A DNA stretch of 64,000 bases, taken from Parvularcula sp. (lineage in GTDB: Bacteria > Pseudomonadota > Alphaproteobacteria > Caulobacterales > Parvularculaceae). Each line of letters starts with the position of its first letter. Position 1 is the stretch's first letter. The notes beneath the pieces are model-generated. The model was not told the DNA's origin and did not search any database. It saw only the letters and a list, made by a program, of their open reading frames with translations. This document shows positions 28,582 through 38,042 of the stretch, one piece after another. Both the position numbers and the translations under genes were made by a program. The stretch covers positions 28,421 through 92,420 of the forward strand of contig PAIP01000020.1 of NCBI GenBank assembly GCA_002704915.1, in the 5' to 3' direction.

Positions 28582-29283
28582 TTGCCGCCTGCCGCAAGAT
28601 CCAGACGCAAGAACACGACAAAAGCGGAACAACGGGCCGAGACGGTTGAACAAATTCTCGATACTGCAGAACAGCTTTTTTCAAAGCGCGGATTTTATGG
28701 CGTTACCTTGAAAGACGTCGCCAAGGGCGTCGGCGTCCATCACACCCTGATGCACTATTATTTCGGCGACAAGAAACAGCTTTTTGACGCCGTCTTCGAG
28801 CGCCGCGCGCCCGTTTCGGCTGAACGGCGGATGAAGGCTCTGGATGACTATGAAAAGAAGGTAAAAGACAAGCCGACCGTGGAAGGCGCCCTGCACGCTT
28901 TTCTCGATACAGATTTCGACCTTTATATTGAGGGTGGAGACGAATGGAAAAATGGTCTTGCCCTCACCGCCCAGATCGCAAACAGCCCGGAATGGGGTAC
29001 GGAAATCATGGGCAAACATTTTGACCCAGTGGTTTTGCGTTTGATCGACATTCTGAAAAAAGCGCTTCCGGACTGTCCCGAAGAGGATATTTATTGGGGG
29101 TATCACTTCGTCACCGGCGCGTTGATGCTGTCGCTTGCACGCACCGGCCGCATCGACAAATTGTCTGGCGGGCTGTGCAAATCGGACGACCTTCCCGCCG
29201 TAAAACAACGTATGGCGAAATTTATGGCGGCGGGGTTTCAATCCATTTGCCAAGACCGGAAAGCGCAGAACCGAAGTCAGTAG
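28582..29283 (+). CDS. TetR/AcrR family transcriptional regulator (TTG start), paralogue of the 20598-21302 gene
   Basis: HTH TVEQILDTAEQLFSKRGFYGVTLKDVAKGVGVHHTLMHYYFGDKKQLFDAVFERR; shares long blocks with the other TetR. Confidence 0.88.
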   Translation: MPPAARSRRKNTTKAEQRAETVEQILDTAEQLFSKRGFYGVTLKDVAKGVGVHHTLMHYYFGDKKQLFDAVFERRAPVSAERRMKALDDYEKKVKDKPTVEGALHAFLDTDFDLYIEGGDEWKNGLALTAQIANSPEWGTEIMGKHFDPVVLRLIDILKKALPDCPEEDIYWGYHFVTGALMLSLARTGRIDKLSGGLCKSDDLPAVKQRMAKFMAAGFQSICQDRKAQNRSQ

Positions 29284-29586
29284 TTCGCAGATGCGCAATG
29301 CTTGGATTTCGCTAACTTTTTGTTGATATAGCTGAACCGACGGTTAATCGGGCAATCAAAACCACTTCATTCCTCGAAAGCAGCATCTTTCTGCTATAAT
29401 CAAGTAACTTATATACAGCGCGATCATCACGATACGAACCGTTCAGATTTCTTACATTTTCGTGTGACTGCTGGTTTCCTGCTCTTATCAGGGTAGCGCT
29501 GCATTTATCGTTCGCATTCCACAATGCGTAATTAGAACTCGTTTACCAGGGAGTGATATTGTAACCACCAAGATGCCTACGGGGGA

Positions 29587-30624
29587 ATGATGACGACCAA
29601 TAAGGAAATCTCGCAGAAAGTTCTGCGAAAGCTGAACATGTGGGAAATTGATCCCACGCCTGAAAAATATGCGCTGTTGTTCGATCATTACAGCGGCGCC
29701 AACCCGGCTTTGTCTGCAGCCATGGAAAGCCAGTTCGCTGGAGGGACAAACCCCACAAGCAAACAGCTTGAGCGACTATACGCCAGATTTCTGGCCGACT
29801 ATTCCAATGACAATGACGAGCTTGAGAACCTCGCCAAATCGCTCGTGGTTCAGTCTTCCGGCCTGCAGGGCCTGGCGCACGCCCTCAGCTCATCGGCGAG
29901 TTCATTTGGCGCGGATATCCAGGCCGAAGTTGCAGGCGTTACCGACCTATCGGAATCAGACTGTGACGTTGGAGAAGTCATCAACAACCTGGTTGAACTC
30001 ACCAAACGAACCGTTCAACAGAATAAAATGCTGGAACGCAAACTTGACGCCGCCATTGAGGATATCGGCGAGCTGCATGACACGCTGAAGCGGGCTGAGG
30101 AGCACGCGCAAACCGATTTTCTCACAAAACTGCCGAACCGGCGCAAATTCGACGAGTTTCTAAGGGATAAAATTGAGGATTCGGCGTCGGATAATGAGCC
30201 TTTGTCTCTCATCGTCGGAGACGTCGACCATTTCAAAGTGTTCAATGACAAATACGGTCACAAGGTCGGGGATCAAGTCCTTGTGCTTGTCAGTAATATC
30301 CTCAGGAAAAATATCAAAGGAAAAGATCTAGCCGCGCGTTATGGCGGGGAAGAATTTGTGATTGCATTGCCAAATACAACCCTCGATCAGGCCGCTGCTC
30401 TGGCTGAACACATTCGGCGGGAAATCGCCAATCGTCCGCTTGCGCTCAGAAAATCCAACAAGGAAATCGGCAATGTCACCATCTCGTTTGGCGTGGCCGA
30501 ATGGTCAGCCGGTGAATCGGAAGACGCCCTTTTTGAAGCCGCGGACGCCGCCTTGTACGACGCAAAATCCGGCGGAAGAAATAAAGTCGCGAAAGCGGCG
30601 CTTCGCATGAGCCAAAGCGCCTGA
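29587..30624 (+). CDS. GGDEF domain diguanylate cyclase
   Basis: TDFLTKLPNRRKFDEFL, DVDHFKVFNDKYGHKVGDQVL, ARYGGEEFVIALP. Confidence 0.92.
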   Translation: MMTTNKEISQKVLRKLNMWEIDPTPEKYALLFDHYSGANPALSAAMESQFAGGTNPTSKQLERLYARFLADYSNDNDELENLAKSLVVQSSGLQGLAHALSSSASSFGADIQAEVAGVTDLSESDCDVGEVINNLVELTKRTVQQNKMLERKLDAAIEDIGELHDTLKRAEEHAQTDFLTKLPNRRKFDEFLRDKIEDSASDNEPLSLIVGDVDHFKVFNDKYGHKVGDQVLVLVSNILRKNIKGKDLAARYGGEEFVIALPNTTLDQAAALAEHIRREIANRPLALRKSNKEIGNVTISFGVAEWSAGESEDALFEAADAALYDAKSGGRNKVAKAALRMSQSA

Positions 30625-30698
30625 TAGTCAAATCTATTCAGGAACCGACCGGCTCTAAAATCTTTAACGCCGGCCGAAAATAAGCAAAGGCTCGCCGT

Positions 30699-32039
30699 TC
30701 ATGCTTTATGCATGTAAACAGCGCGTTCATGAGAAAAGGCCTTGAAACCGAAATATCCGTGATAGCTGCCGATGCCGCTATGATTGACACCGCCGAAGGG
30801 CAGTTTGTTTTCCAGATAATGAGAGAACACGCCATTGACGGTTACGCCGCCCGATGACGTGCGGGTCAACACCTTCTCCACCATCTCCTGATCCTTGCTA
30901 TAGATATACAACGCCAGCGGCTTATCGCGCGCCTCGATATAGCCAATCACCTCATCGAGGGACTCATAGGTCATCACAGGAATGACAGGCGCGAAAATTT
31001 CGTCCTGCATGATTTTCATCTGCGGGGTTACATCCGTCAGCATCGTCGGGTGAACCGTGAGATCGCTCTCCTCGAACTCTCCGCCCGCAGCGACAGTCGC
31101 TCCCTTCGCCACCGCATCGTCGAACATGCCTTTAACGCGCTCAAAATTCCTTTTGTTCACAATCTGCGCAATATTTTCCTTCTGAAGCTTTCCGTCGGCA
31201 TAGAGATTTTCCTTTACGCGAGCGGCAAAGCCCTTCGCCAGGGCGTCTTTTTTATCTTCCTTGACGAAGACATAGTCGGGAGAAATGCACGCCTGACCGC
31301 CATTGAACTGCTTGGCCTGTGCGAGATCCGCAGCCACCTTGTCGATATCGGCGCCTTCGTCCACAACCACCGGGGACTTGCCGCCGAGCTCCAGCGTCAC
31401 GCTCGACAGATTTTTAGCCGCCGCGTTCATGACGATCTTTCCAACGCGGGGCGAACCCGTGAAAAAGATGTGATTGAATGGAAGCTCCAGAAGAGCCTCT
31501 GCTACTGAAACCTCGCCTTCAAACAGCGCCACTTCGTTTTCGTCGAAGACGGACCGGACGATTTTGCCCGCCATGGCTGCGGTCGCCGGGCAAAGGTCAG
31601 TCAGCTTCACCATGGCGCAGTTGCCAGCCGCAATTGCCGCGGCAAGCGGACCGAAGGTCAGCCCCAAAGGAAAATTCCAAGGCCCTAGAATCAAACACAC
31701 GCCGCGCGCCTCATAAACGATCTTCGCCTTGTCATCGGGATTCGCCGAGGGCTGGACAATGGCGGGCTTCATCCATTCCTCAAGATTGTCGATATTGAGC
31801 TGAATATTACCCATAACGCCGCCGACTTCTGTCATGCGAATTTCGGCTTCCGGCTTGCGCGTGTCGGACTGAACTGCTGCGACAATGTCATCGGCATGCG
31901 CCTCAACGGCAGCCTTCAGTTTGGTCAACTTCTCTTTGCGTTGCTCTGCGGTGGAGGCTTTCACATTCCATTGGTTTTCGGTCTGCAGCTCAAAGATCCG
32001 CTGGAGTTCTTGCGTCGTGGTCTGAGGTGCGCCTGTCAT
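30699..32039 (-). CDS. Aldehyde dehydrogenase family protein (class 3-like)
   Basis: LILGPWNFPLGLTFGPLAAAIAAGNCAMVKL, FTGSPRVGK, ELGGKSPVVVDE, GGQACISPDYVFV. Confidence 0.92.
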   Translation of the reverse strand: MTGAPQTTTQELQRIFELQTENQWNVKASTAEQRKEKLTKLKAAVEAHADDIVAAVQSDTRKPEAEIRMTEVGGVMGNIQLNIDNLEEWMKPAIVQPSANPDDKAKIVYEARGVCLILGPWNFPLGLTFGPLAAAIAAGNCAMVKLTDLCPATAAMAGKIVRSVFDENEVALFEGEVSVAEALLELPFNHIFFTGSPRVGKIVMNAAAKNLSSVTLELGGKSPVVVDEGADIDKVAADLAQAKQFNGGQACISPDYVFVKEDKKDALAKGFAARVKENLYADGKLQKENIAQIVNKRNFERVKGMFDDAVAKGATVAAGGEFEESDLTVHPTMLTDVTPQMKIMQDEIFAPVIPVMTYESLDEVIGYIEARDKPLALYIYSKDQEMVEKVLTRTSSGGVTVNGVFSHYLENKLPFGGVNHSGIGSYHGYFGFKAFSHERAVYMHKA

Positions 32040-32203
32040 GAAAGCCTTCCTGTTCCAAATTGCTATTGCGGGCTAGTAACTCGATATCTAAAGGGAAAAT
32101 TTAACCCGTTGAACTCATTTGCATCAATCCTTCACTGGAGCGCTATTTTCAGTTCAGTTGGCGCAAGACGGCGCGCCAGAAAGCGCGGAGCTGAGCCGCT
32201 CGG

Positions 32204-33154
32204 CTATGTCCGCGCCATAACCGCCGCCCCGACAAGGGCGGCGCCATCTGTCACAATCACGCGAACCGGCACGTCTGCGAGATAGTCGCGCATGCGGCCC
32301 TTTGCGAGAAACTGCACGGTAAAGGCGCTTTTTAAAAAGAAGTCGCGGATCTGCGGAAGAATACCGCCGCCGAGCACAACGCCGCCACGCGCGCCCGTGG
32401 CGAGAGCCGCATCGCCTGCCGCGCGTCCTAGAAGGGAACAGAAAAGGTTCAGAGTCTTTTGCGCTGGTCCATCACCGTTTATTGCCGCTTCAGTGATTTT
32501 GTCAGCCTCGATCGGCGTAAAGGATGCTCCGTCGATGGCGCATAACGCCCTGTGCAGATTGACAAGCCCACGCCCGGAAAGAATGCGTTCCGCAGAGACG
32601 CGATCATGATCGCGCAGAATGAATTTCATAATAGCGATCTCTTCATCGCTTTGCGGCGCAAATCCTACATGTCCTCCTTCGGTGGGAATGACACGCACCT
32701 TTCCTTCGAATGGAACGATCAAGGCCTGACCAAGTCCCGTCCCCGGTCCCATGACCAGAATCGGAGCCACTGGATCGCCTTCGCCCGGTTTGACGTCGAG
32801 AAAGTTCTCCTTGCCGAGAGCCGGCACGCCGGCAGCCAAGGCTTCAAAGTCGTTGACCACGTGAAACTGCTCCACGCCCAGAGTCCTTTTCATGTCGGCG
32901 ACATCCAAGACCCATGGTGAATTGGTGAAATCCACGATTTCAGCAGTCACCGGTCCCGCTACAGCGAAACAGGCTGAAGCGGGCGCTGCGGCGGCCGCTT
33001 CCAGATAGGCGCCGGCGGCGTCACGAAGCGTCTCAAAATCTTCGGCGCGAAATTTTTTTACCTGACGAACAGAGACGGCGCCGTTATCCCGTTCAGCCAA
33101 AGCGAACCGAGCATTCGTGCCGCCAATATCCGCCACCAGAATAAGTTCCGCCAT
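32204..33154 (-). CDS. glk: Glucokinase
   Basis: VADIGGTNARFAL, ILVMGPGTGLGQALI, EGGHVGFAPQSDEE, GGVVLGGGILPQI. Confidence 0.9.
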   Translation of the reverse strand: MAELILVADIGGTNARFALAERDNGAVSVRQVKKFRAEDFETLRDAAGAYLEAAAAAPASACFAVAGPVTAEIVDFTNSPWVLDVADMKRTLGVEQFHVVNDFEALAAGVPALGKENFLDVKPGEGDPVAPILVMGPGTGLGQALIVPFEGKVRVIPTEGGHVGFAPQSDEEIAIMKFILRDHDRVSAERILSGRGLVNLHRALCAIDGASFTPIEADKITEAAINGDGPAQKTLNLFCSLLGRAAGDAALATGARGGVVLGGGILPQIRDFFLKSAFTVQFLAKGRMRDYLADVPVRVIVTDGAALVGAAVMART

Positions 33155-33234
33155 GGTGATGATCCGCTCGCTGCACCCTGCAAACCGGGCGGAGCCAGCA
33201 TATCACAATTACCCGGAGGTTCGACCGGCAGAGG

Positions 33235-33570
33235 CTACTCAAAGGCGAGTCCGGCTTCCCTCTCCTCTTGCCAGACAAGCCGCACAGGCGCCGGCGCGGC
33301 ATAACCGTCAATTACCAGTCGGAAACGCTCAGGCAGCGCGATAGCCCCTTCGAGAGCGATCATGGCGCCATCGTCTCTGATATTTTTGACGATGCATTTG
33401 ATCTCAGTATCCAAAACCGTCAGGACGAGGCCGAATTTGAACACATTACACCGCTCAGCCGCCCGCTCTCCTGGCGCCTCTGGCGGAAGATTTCTGATGC
33501 TGACCGGCGCGGCCGTTTTGATGGCCTTTAAACGGCGCACAACCTCGCCGTCAGGTGTGCTCTTGGACAT
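33235..33570 (-). CDS. PilZ domain protein
   Basis: CIVKNIRDDGAMIALEGAIALPERFRLVID...VRLVWQEEREAGLAFE pattern. Confidence 0.65.
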   Translation of the reverse strand: MSKSTPDGEVVRRLKAIKTAAPVSIRNLPPEAPGERAAERCNVFKFGLVLTVLDTEIKCIVKNIRDDGAMIALEGAIALPERFRLVIDGYAAPAPVRLVWQEEREAGLAFE

Positions 33571-33652
33571 GCGCGCGGACGTAACGCCGCCCGCGCGGCC
33601 ATGCCTTAACTCAGGTTAAGTCGCATTGTCAGATGTCGCGACCCACCTTCTA

Positions 33653-33826
33653 TTATTCAGCGGACTCTTTCAGCTTATTCGTCGCGGCGTCTGCGGCCGC
33701 CGTAATCGCGTCACCGGCTTTACCCAGCATGCTGTCTTCACCGTGATGAGCGGCGGCGACTTCCCCTAAGGCAAGTCCTGCTGTCGCGAGAATTAACACG
33801 GCCGCCATTACCCTGTTGCCAACCAT
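33653..33826 (-). CDS. Small secreted protein of unknown function
   Basis: MVGNRVMAAVLILATAGLALGEVAAAHH... signal peptide, then Ala-rich helix; short ORF. Confidence 0.4.
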   Translation of the reverse strand: MVGNRVMAAVLILATAGLALGEVAAAHHGEDSMLGKAGDAITAAADAATNKLKESAE

Positions 33827-34012
33827 TGGAGCACTCCTTCGTGGACAGCGGATTGAGACGCCGCTGCGCATCGCGCGAGAAGTCCCGCGCGCGCAATAGA
33901 TTTGCCGCCTTTGAAAATTTTCCAAGAGGACAAAAACGCCCAGATAGAAAATAACACTTAATCGCTATCCGGGCGCAATAATCGTTCCTATGGGAACTAT
34001 TTTATCAATCTT

Positions 34013-36271
34013 TTAGGCGCCGAATTTTTTCGAGGTCGGAAATCCTTTCGGCGCGATCTTTCCCGCTTGGGCGCGCTTGCCCAGGTAAGATTTCCAGTCG
34101 TCCACGGTCTGGGTGCGGCCCGACCGGTCGGTCCAAGTCAGTCCCTCTTTCTTTGAGAAAAGCTTGGCGTCGGACAGGCCGTCCTTTTGATATTTCTGCA
34201 GGACGACGCCCTTTCCGCGCGTCATTTCAGGCAATTCGGAAGCCGCGAACACGAGGAATTTCTTGTTGTCGCCGACAACCGCGACCATGTCCCCTTCGGC
34301 CGGGCGACAAACCGCGGCTTCCGCGCCTGCTGCAACATTCAGCACCTGTTTGCCCTTGCGGGTCGTGGAAAGACACTCGTCTTCCGGCGCAATGAAGCCA
34401 TGACCCGAGGATGACGCAACCAGGAACTTACGCCCGCCCTCATACAAGAAAGCCGCCACTACTGCATCGTCATTGCCCATATCGACCAACAGGCGGATCG
34501 GTTCGCCATGGCCGCGACCGCCCGGCAAGTTCGCTGTGTCAAGGGAATAGAATTTCCCGTTTGTGACGAAAAGCATAAGCTTGTCGGTTGTCTGGGCATG
34601 AACGATGAAGCCTTCGCGATCGCCTTCCTTGTATTTGATGGATTTCGTATCTTCGACATGCCCCTTCATGGTGCGAACCCAGCCCTTTTCCGAAAGGACG
34701 ATGGTGATCGGCTCTTTCTCCACCAAAATATCGAGGTCGATTTCGTCAATCTCGGGCGCATCGGTAATCTCCGTGCGCCGCCGGCCGAGATCGGATTTGG
34801 GGTCAAAAACCTTTTTCACCTCTTTAAGCTGATCGGCGATTTTCGCCCATTGCTTCTCGTCTGACTTGAGAAGGGCTTTCAGCTCCTTTTGTTCTTTCTT
34901 GAGATCGGCATGCTCGGTCTTGATCTCCATTTCCTCAAGCTTGCGCAGACTTCTCAGGCGCATATTGAGAATCGCCTCAGCCTGCGTTTCCGTGAGCTTG
35001 AAGGTCTTCATCAGTTCCGCTTTCGGATCGTCTTCGTAGCGGATGATGCGGATCACCTCATCGAGATTGAGATAGGCGATCAGGAAACCGTCGAGAATCT
35101 CAAGACGCCGGGCGATCTTGTCGAGCCGGAACTCGGCGCCGCGGCGCAAGACCTCCTTGCGGTGATCGAGATAGGACTGAAGGACATCGCGCAGGCCCAT
35201 CACACGGGGCGCGCCGTCTGCGCCAAGGACGTTGAGGTTGAGGGAGAAACGCGATTCGAGATCGGTCGCCTTGAACAGCGTTTCCATCAGCGCCGCCGGC
35301 TCGATATTGCCCGACTTCGGCTCGAGGATAAGGCGGATGTCTTCAGCGCTTTCATCGCGAATATCGGCAAGCGCAGGCAGTTTTCTCGCCTGCATCAGTT
35401 CCGCGATCTTCTCGATCAGCTTCGATTTTTGAACCTGATAGGGAATTTCGGTGACGACAATCTGGAATTTTCCGCGTCCGAGATCTTCCGTTTCCCAGCG
35501 CGCGCGCACGCGGAACCCGCCGCGGCCCGTGGCGTATGCCTCTTCCATGGACGCCGCATCCTCAATGCAGACGCCGCCCGTGGGAAAATCCGGCCCCTTC
35601 ACATATTTCAGCAATGTTTCCGTGCGGGCGTTCGGAGTCTTGATAAGATGCAACGACGCATCGATGAGCTCCGCCACATTATGCGGCGGGATCGAAGTCG
35701 CCATGCCCACGGCAATGCCGCTGGCGCCATTGGCGAGCAGATTTGGGAACGCCGCCGGCAGGACCACCGGTTCTTTCCCTTCGCCGTCATAGGTTTCGCG
35801 AAAGTCGACCGTGTCTTCGTCTATGCCGTCAAGAAGAAGCTGGGCGGCCTGCGTCAAACGGCTTTCCGTATAGCGCATGGCCGCGGCATTATCGCCGTCG
35901 ATATTGCCGAAATTGCCCTGCCCGTCGATCAGGGGCACGCGCACGGAAAAATCCTGCACCAGCCGCACCATGGCGTCATAGATCGCCTGGTCGCCATGGG
36001 GGTGAAAATTGCCCATCACCTCGCCCACGACTTTCGCCGATTTCTTGAAGCCGCCCGCCGGGTTCAGCTTCATCTGGCGCATGGCGTAAAGAATGCGCCG
36101 GTGGACCGGCTTCAACCCATCGCGCACATCGGGCAGCGCCCGCGCCGTGATGGTGGAGAGCGCATAAGCGAGATAGCGCTGGGACAGCGCCTCATCAAAG
36201 GGCTCGAGAAAAATCTCCTCGGGCTTCGGTTCCTTCGCGGGTTTGGCGGACTTGGTCTTGCTGCGTTTCAT
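34013..36271 (-). CDS. parC: DNA topoisomerase IV subunit A
   Basis: [46 protein letters not shown] active-site Tyr region; beta-propeller CTD. Confidence 0.95.
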   Translation of the reverse strand: MKRSKTKSAKPAKEPKPEEIFLEPFDEALSQRYLAYALSTITARALPDVRDGLKPVHRRILYAMRQMKLNPAGGFKKSAKVVGEVMGNFHPHGDQAIYDAMVRLVQDFSVRVPLIDGQGNFGNIDGDNAAAMRYTESRLTQAAQLLLDGIDEDTVDFRETYDGEGKEPVVLPAAFPNLLANGASGIAVGMATSIPPHNVAELIDASLHLIKTPNARTETLLKYVKGPDFPTGGVCIEDAASMEEAYATGRGGFRVRARWETEDLGRGKFQIVVTEIPYQVQKSKLIEKIAELMQARKLPALADIRDESAEDIRLILEPKSGNIEPAALMETLFKATDLESRFSLNLNVLGADGAPRVMGLRDVLQSYLDHRKEVLRRGAEFRLDKIARRLEILDGFLIAYLNLDEVIRIIRYEDDPKAELMKTFKLTETQAEAILNMRLRSLRKLEEMEIKTEHADLKKEQKELKALLKSDEKQWAKIADQLKEVKKVFDPKSDLGRRRTEITDAPEIDEIDLDILVEKEPITIVLSEKGWVRTMKGHVEDTKSIKYKEGDREGFIVHAQTTDKLMLFVTNGKFYSLDTANLPGGRGHGEPIRLLVDMGNDDAVVAAFLYEGGRKFLVASSSGHGFIAPEDECLSTTRKGKQVLNVAAGAEAAVCRPAEGDMVAVVGDNKKFLVFAASELPEMTRGKGVVLQKYQKDGLSDAKLFSKKEGLTWTDRSGRTQTVDDWKSYLGKRAQAGKIAPKGFPTSKKFGA

Positions 36272-36381
36272 AAAAAGCAGTCTCTAGCAGAGTCTGGCCG
36301 CTTCGCCAGTCCTTGCGGCCTAGCTGAGCGGCGCGCCTTCGCGGCATTTTCCCCAGCCCGGCAATCAGCTATGCCCTATCC

Positions 36382-37053
36382 ATGCTCGCTGAATTTTTCG
36401 CCCTGCCTCTGAAGATGCTGGCGCTCGCCACTGGCGCGCTAGGGTTTTCCACAGGGGCGTTTACCGAAGCCGCAATTTCGGGCCAGGCGCAAACCGCAGC
36501 CCTTATCATCGCCTTTCTGGCCGGCGTTTCAGAAATGCTCGGACAATCGGTGATTCTCGTCATAAACCGCGTAGCGCTCTACCGTTTTCTGGCGAGCCTG
36601 GCCTTCACCGGCTTTACCTATGTCTTTACGGCGCTCGCCTGGGCGCTGTCCGCCATTACGGTTGCGCCGCTCACACGGCTTGGGGTTCTCACACCGAACG
36701 AAATTGCAGGCGTCATCGGCGTTGTCTCGCTCGCTTTTGCGCCGCGGCTTCTGGGCGTCTTTTCCATTGCTCCCTATTTCGGACAAGCGCTCGGCAATAT
36801 CCTCGAAGCTTTCGCCCTAGCCCTTGCTGTTTTCGGGCTGCATGCGGGGTTTGGCCTGCCGCTTGCCGCGGCGGCATTCTGTGGCGGCGCCGGCTGGGTG
36901 CTGTCTTACGCCGTCAGGAGCTATCTCGGTCACTTATTGGCGAAACCGCTAAGGCGCGTGCGGGTTCTTGTGTCCGGGTCGGCGCTTGAAAAATCGCCTC
37001 AGCAGATTCTCGACGATCTGGCGCGCCGACTGAAGCTCGAGGACAACGCATGA
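36382..37053 (+). CDS. Multi-pass membrane protein of unknown function
   Basis: Predominantly hydrophobic ORF; ATGA overlap with the next gene supports translational coupling. Confidence 0.6.
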   Translation: MLAEFFALPLKMLALATGALGFSTGAFTEAAISGQAQTAALIIAFLAGVSEMLGQSVILVINRVALYRFLASLAFTGFTYVFTALAWALSAITVAPLTRLGVLTPNEIAGVIGVVSLAFAPRLLGVFSIAPYFGQALGNILEAFALALAVFGLHAGFGLPLAAAAFCGGAGWVLSYAVRSYLGHLLAKPLRRVRVLVSGSALEKSPQQILDDLARRLKLEDNA

Positions 37054-37973
37054 TTTCAGACGTCCTCTTCGCCGCACTGGGGCTCAGCGCCGCGGCATTG
37101 CTTTTGACCGCGGCCCTCTCGCCGCTTGAAACCTTGAGCTGGTGGGCGGGCTGGACGGAAGACGAACTGGGCGACATCACGCCGCCGCTGACTTCCCCGA
37201 CAGGCGACCGAAAACGCTACATCGTCTATCTTTCCGGCGTCGCTTCCCTGTCCGGCGAATTCCTGTTGCCTCGGGAAAAGGCGTTCATCCGCAGACTTCA
37301 TCAGAAGTTTCCCGATGCGGTGATTGTGTCAGACGTCTTTCCCTATTCGCCGCGCGGCATGCCACTCTTGGAAACGCCGCGCCTTTTCGACCGGGTATGG
37401 CGGCGGGCACAGATGTTGAAATTGCGAGAGCGGCAATCGCTATTGCACGCGCTGATCAATCTGCGGAATATCTTTCAGGTGATGGTGTCGGCGGATCATC
37501 GGTATGGCCCTATCTTCAACCAGGGCGCCGCAAGCGTTATTGAGAACGCGCTTATCAACCACGGCTATGTGCGCGGCTCTGGCGCCCCGGCCGCCATCAT
37601 CGGCTATTCCGGCGGCGCGCAAGTGGCCGTCGGCGCCGCGGCATTTCTCAAAGCACGGCTGCGCGCGCCCATCGACGTCATTTCTCTCGGCGGCGTCCTC
37701 GCTTCCGATCCGGGGCTGAATTACATACGCAAGCTTCATCACATTACTGGCGAAAGGGATATGATCGAGCGGGTCGGCGCGGTCATGTTCGCCGAGCGCT
37801 GGAAACTGATGGGCTATTCCAACTGGAATGCAGGCAAGCGTGACGGACGCATTGAGATACATCGATTGCCGACCATGCGTCACGCCGGGGTGAATGGCTA
37901 TTTCGGCCGACTGCCCGTGAACGGCGTGTCGAATGCTGAACGCACGCTGGAAGAGATAGCCAAGCTGATCTGA
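37050..37973 (+). CDS. Membrane-anchored alpha/beta-hydrolase-like protein of unknown function
   Basis: N-terminal TM, YIVYLSGVASLSGEFLLPREKAFI, nucleophile-elbow-like GYSGGAQ. Confidence 0.6.
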   Translation: MISDVLFAALGLSAAALLLTAALSPLETLSWWAGWTEDELGDITPPLTSPTGDRKRYIVYLSGVASLSGEFLLPREKAFIRRLHQKFPDAVIVSDVFPYSPRGMPLLETPRLFDRVWRRAQMLKLRERQSLLHALINLRNIFQVMVSADHRYGPIFNQGAASVIENALINHGYVRGSGAPAAIIGYSGGAQVAVGAAAFLKARLRAPIDVISLGGVLASDPGLNYIRKLHHITGERDMIERVGAVMFAERWKLMGYSNWNAGKRDGRIEIHRLPTMRHAGVNGYFGRLPVNGVSNAERTLEEIAKLI

Positions 37974-37990
37974 TCAGCACAAAAAATGAA

Positions 37991-38019
37991 CCGCAAGTTC
38001 GTTTTCACGAGACTTGCGG
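37991..38019 (-). terminator. Probable terminator between convergent genes
   Basis: 8-bp perfect stem CCGCAAGT / ACTTGCGG; on the minus strand followed by T-rich ttcattttttg. Confidence 0.5.
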
Positions 38020-38042
38020 CTCTCTTCTATTCCCGGGAGGGA

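Noticed and set aside
34889-36412. 507-aa plus-strand ORF opposite parC
   Set aside because: Shadow ORF; the opposite strand encodes a full-length ParC.
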